A stretch of 64,000 nt of DNA, from contig NZ_KV917381.1 of the NCBI RefSeq assembly GCF_002019795.1, positions 574,001-638,000 of the forward strand, in the 5' to 3' direction. Under the pieces are notes generated by a model that saw nothing but the letters and a program-made list of their open reading frames with translations, ran no database searches and had not been told where the DNA came from. The stretch comes from Bacillus alkalicellulosilyticus. Lineage in GTDB: Bacteria > Bacillota > Bacilli > Bacillales > Bacillaceae_F. Positions 62,820 to 64,000 of the stretch are shown here, piece after piece. Made by a program: the position numbers and the translations under genes. Positions within the stretch are counted from its first letter, which is position 1. Each line of letters starts with the position of its first letter.

Positions 62820-63175
62820 AACATCTTCACTGGCTTCACTCGCCACAAATCCCGTTGTGAGAACCCACTCACTTCAGCAAGTTGTGAAAAAGGACTCACA
62901 ACTTGCTTAAAAAGATAGTGGCGGTTTCGCTCATTGCTAAGAGGGTGGGACAAAAGGTTAAAAAAAGAGGCCACTGAAAAAGTACAAACCAACTTTTTCA
63001 GAGCCTTTTATTATGGTTGCAATGGCTCCACTCGTTGCTCGCCTGGTACGAGAAACCCACTCGTACCAGGCTTTTAAAAAAAGCAACGGTTACGCACATT
63101 GCATCGAGGGCACTGTAAAAGTTAAAAACCGAACTTTTTCAGTGCCCTCTAAAAAAACCTTTTGTCTCACCCTCT
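62820..63175. repeat. Nested hairpin-repeat island
   Basis: AGCAAGTTGTGA/TCACAACTTGCT is a perfect 12-bp stem near 62876-62907. AGAGGGTGGGACAAAAGGTT (62940-62959) pairs with AACCTTTTGTCTCACCCTCT (63156-63175) across about 200 bp at 19 of 20 positions with one G-T wobble. Inside are two GAGGGCACTG-family hairpins (62967-63006 and 63106-63149) and a perfect 12-bp hairpin GCCTGGTACGAG/CTCGTACCAGGC (63041-63071). The right outer arm also lies at the end of the AraC-type gene. Confidence 0.8.
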
Positions 63176-63181
63176 CTTTTC

Positions 63182-64000
63182 TTACCTATAATCACTCGGA
63201 GACATTCCTGTATGTTTTTTAAACACTCGACTAAAGTAGTTAGGATCCTTGTAGCCTACTTCATAGCATACTTCTTTTACACTCACTTTTTTTGTTCGCA
63301 TCAGTTCTTTTGCTGTTTCCACTCGAAGGGCCGTTAAATAGTCAATAAACGAGCTGCCCACACGTGTCTTAAATATTTTACTAAAGTATTGTGGGGTTAG
63401 TTCAACTTGTTCAGCGACTTCTTCAAGTGTAATCGGCTTTTTATAATTTTCAGCCATAAATTGTTTGGCAATCAGTAAGACATCTTTTTGTTTTGAATGA
63501 TACATCGAGTGGATGTATGTCGTAATTCGAATGATTTCCTCTTGGAAGATGGACACGGTATTATAATGCAACAGGTTTCGATTGATGGAAACAGTAATCC
63601 CGCAATCAACTAGATGACGACGCATGAGAACTAAGAACTCAGCGACGACCTCTTCAATTGTTTGCTCGGATTGATTGCAATAGGCCAACATTTCATCCAT
63701 AAAATTATGAACTAGAGTCGCTACACTTTCTAAAGAGCCGGATGTTATCGATTCTAACAATTTTTTCTCAGCCTGATAGGGATAGCCTAGATTGAGTTGA
63801 TTTCCTTGCTCTTTGGCATGGTGGTTATAGTATTGACAGGTATTTGGTTGTTTAATAGAGGCAAGTGCAAACAATGCCTCATGATAAGACTGTATAAATT
63901 TTTCAAGTTCATTATAAGTGCGTCCGATTCCTATGGATAATGAATAATCAGGATAGACGTGATGAGACCTACTAATGATTTCTCTACTACAGGCTATAGC
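63182..64000 (-). CDS. AraC-type response regulator (YesN-like), 5' part missing
   Basis: The frame is open to the window end at 64000, so the start and the receiver domain lie outside. The visible 272 residues begin with a YSLSIGIGRTYNELEKFIQSY segment, the degenerate-GGDEF-like middle domain common in YesN-type regulators, and end in a two-helix-turn-helix AraC domain (ITLEEVAEQVELTPQYFSKIFK, VKEVCYEVGYKDPNYFSRVFKKHTGMSPSDYR). Such regulators pair with a YesM-type kinase and control nearby sugar importers. The GguAB-type transporter genes are the obvious target. Confidence 0.9.
   Translation of the reverse strand, partial: AIACSREIISRSHHVYPDYSLSIGIGRTYNELEKFIQSYHEALFALASIKQPNTCQYYNHHAKEQGNQLNLGYPYQAEKKLLESITSGSLESVATLVHNFMDEMLAYCNQSEQTIEEVVAEFLVLMRRHLVDCGITVSINRNLLHYNTVSIFQEEIIRITTYIHSMYHSKQKDVLLIAKQFMAENYKKPITLEEVAEQVELTPQYFSKIFKTRVGSSFIDYLTALRVETAKELMRTKKVSVKEVCYEVGYKDPNYFSRVFKKHTGMSPSDYR

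Noticed and set aside
62820-63175. CRISPR-like array
   Set aside because: The repeats are palindromic hairpins of different families with no regular spacing or spacers.

Overview
The window comes from a low-GC Gram-positive bacterium of the Bacillaceae. The supporting signs are strong AAGGAGG-type ribosome binding sites with frequent GTG and TTG starts, lipoprotein signal peptides of the LxAC type, cre-like and PerR-like sites, the rsbQ-rsbP energy-stress pair, ywbE and a Bacillus-type cold-shock gene. The secreted and surface proteins carry very acidic linkers, which would suit an alkaliphile or salt-tolerant bacillus, but the species cannot be fixed. No tRNA, rRNA, IS element, prophage or CRISPR array was recognised.

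Layout. 1-3.9 kb: end of a two-component system, then ahpC-ahpF. 3.9-7.6 kb: an McrBC-type restriction pair. 7.6-19 kb: a SASA-type acetylesterase and a LacI-controlled sugar island (binding protein, two permeases, GH1 beta-glucosidase, large GH94/GH161-type phosphorylase). 19-24.7 kb: a sulfonate/nitrate-type ABC importer, a CopC-CopD fusion and cysK. 25-32.5 kb: a second sugar block (GH3 beta-glucosidase, Gfo/Idh oxidoreductase, DUF6807 protein, and a GH94 enzyme with features of cellobionic acid phosphorylase). 32.5-36.4 kb: rsbP and rsbQ, a HAD phosphatase and a small membrane protein. 36.4-37.7 kb: about 1.3 kb with no convincing gene. 37.7-39.1 kb: a secreted AA10 LPMO with three CBM5/12-like modules. 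39.3-45.4 kb: a tight four-gene operon of unknown function (giant membrane coiled coil, TerB-like protein, coiled-coil protein, HNH-motif membrane protein). 45.6-51.5 kb: two HD-GYP paralogues, a 21-residue CxxC peptide gene, an M50 protease with a PqqD-like front, and a GAF-GGDEF-EAL protein. 51.5-58.3 kb: a divergent HTH/VWA pair, a 1279-residue subtilase, ywbE, a cold-shock gene and a HEAT-like protein. 58.3-64 kb: a GguAB/ChvE-type sugar ABC transporter, with its binding-protein gene set among repeats, and an AraC-type response regulator that runs off the end.

How the genes fit together. The LacI regulator, the ABC importer, GH1, the large phosphorylase and, 14 kb away, GH3 share GAAAGCGCTT operators, so they probably form one beta-gluco-oligosaccharide regulon split by the sulfur/copper block. 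The LPMO and the putative cellobionic acid phosphorylase could form an oxidative cellulose route: oxidised cellobiose would be split to glucose-1-phosphate and gluconate. The c-di-GMP genes are all of the degrading type. McrBC and the four-gene operon are the accessory modules; the latter is the best candidate for an undescribed system. Intergenic regions carry several families of hairpin repeats, and in two places the arms of one family enclose copies of another.
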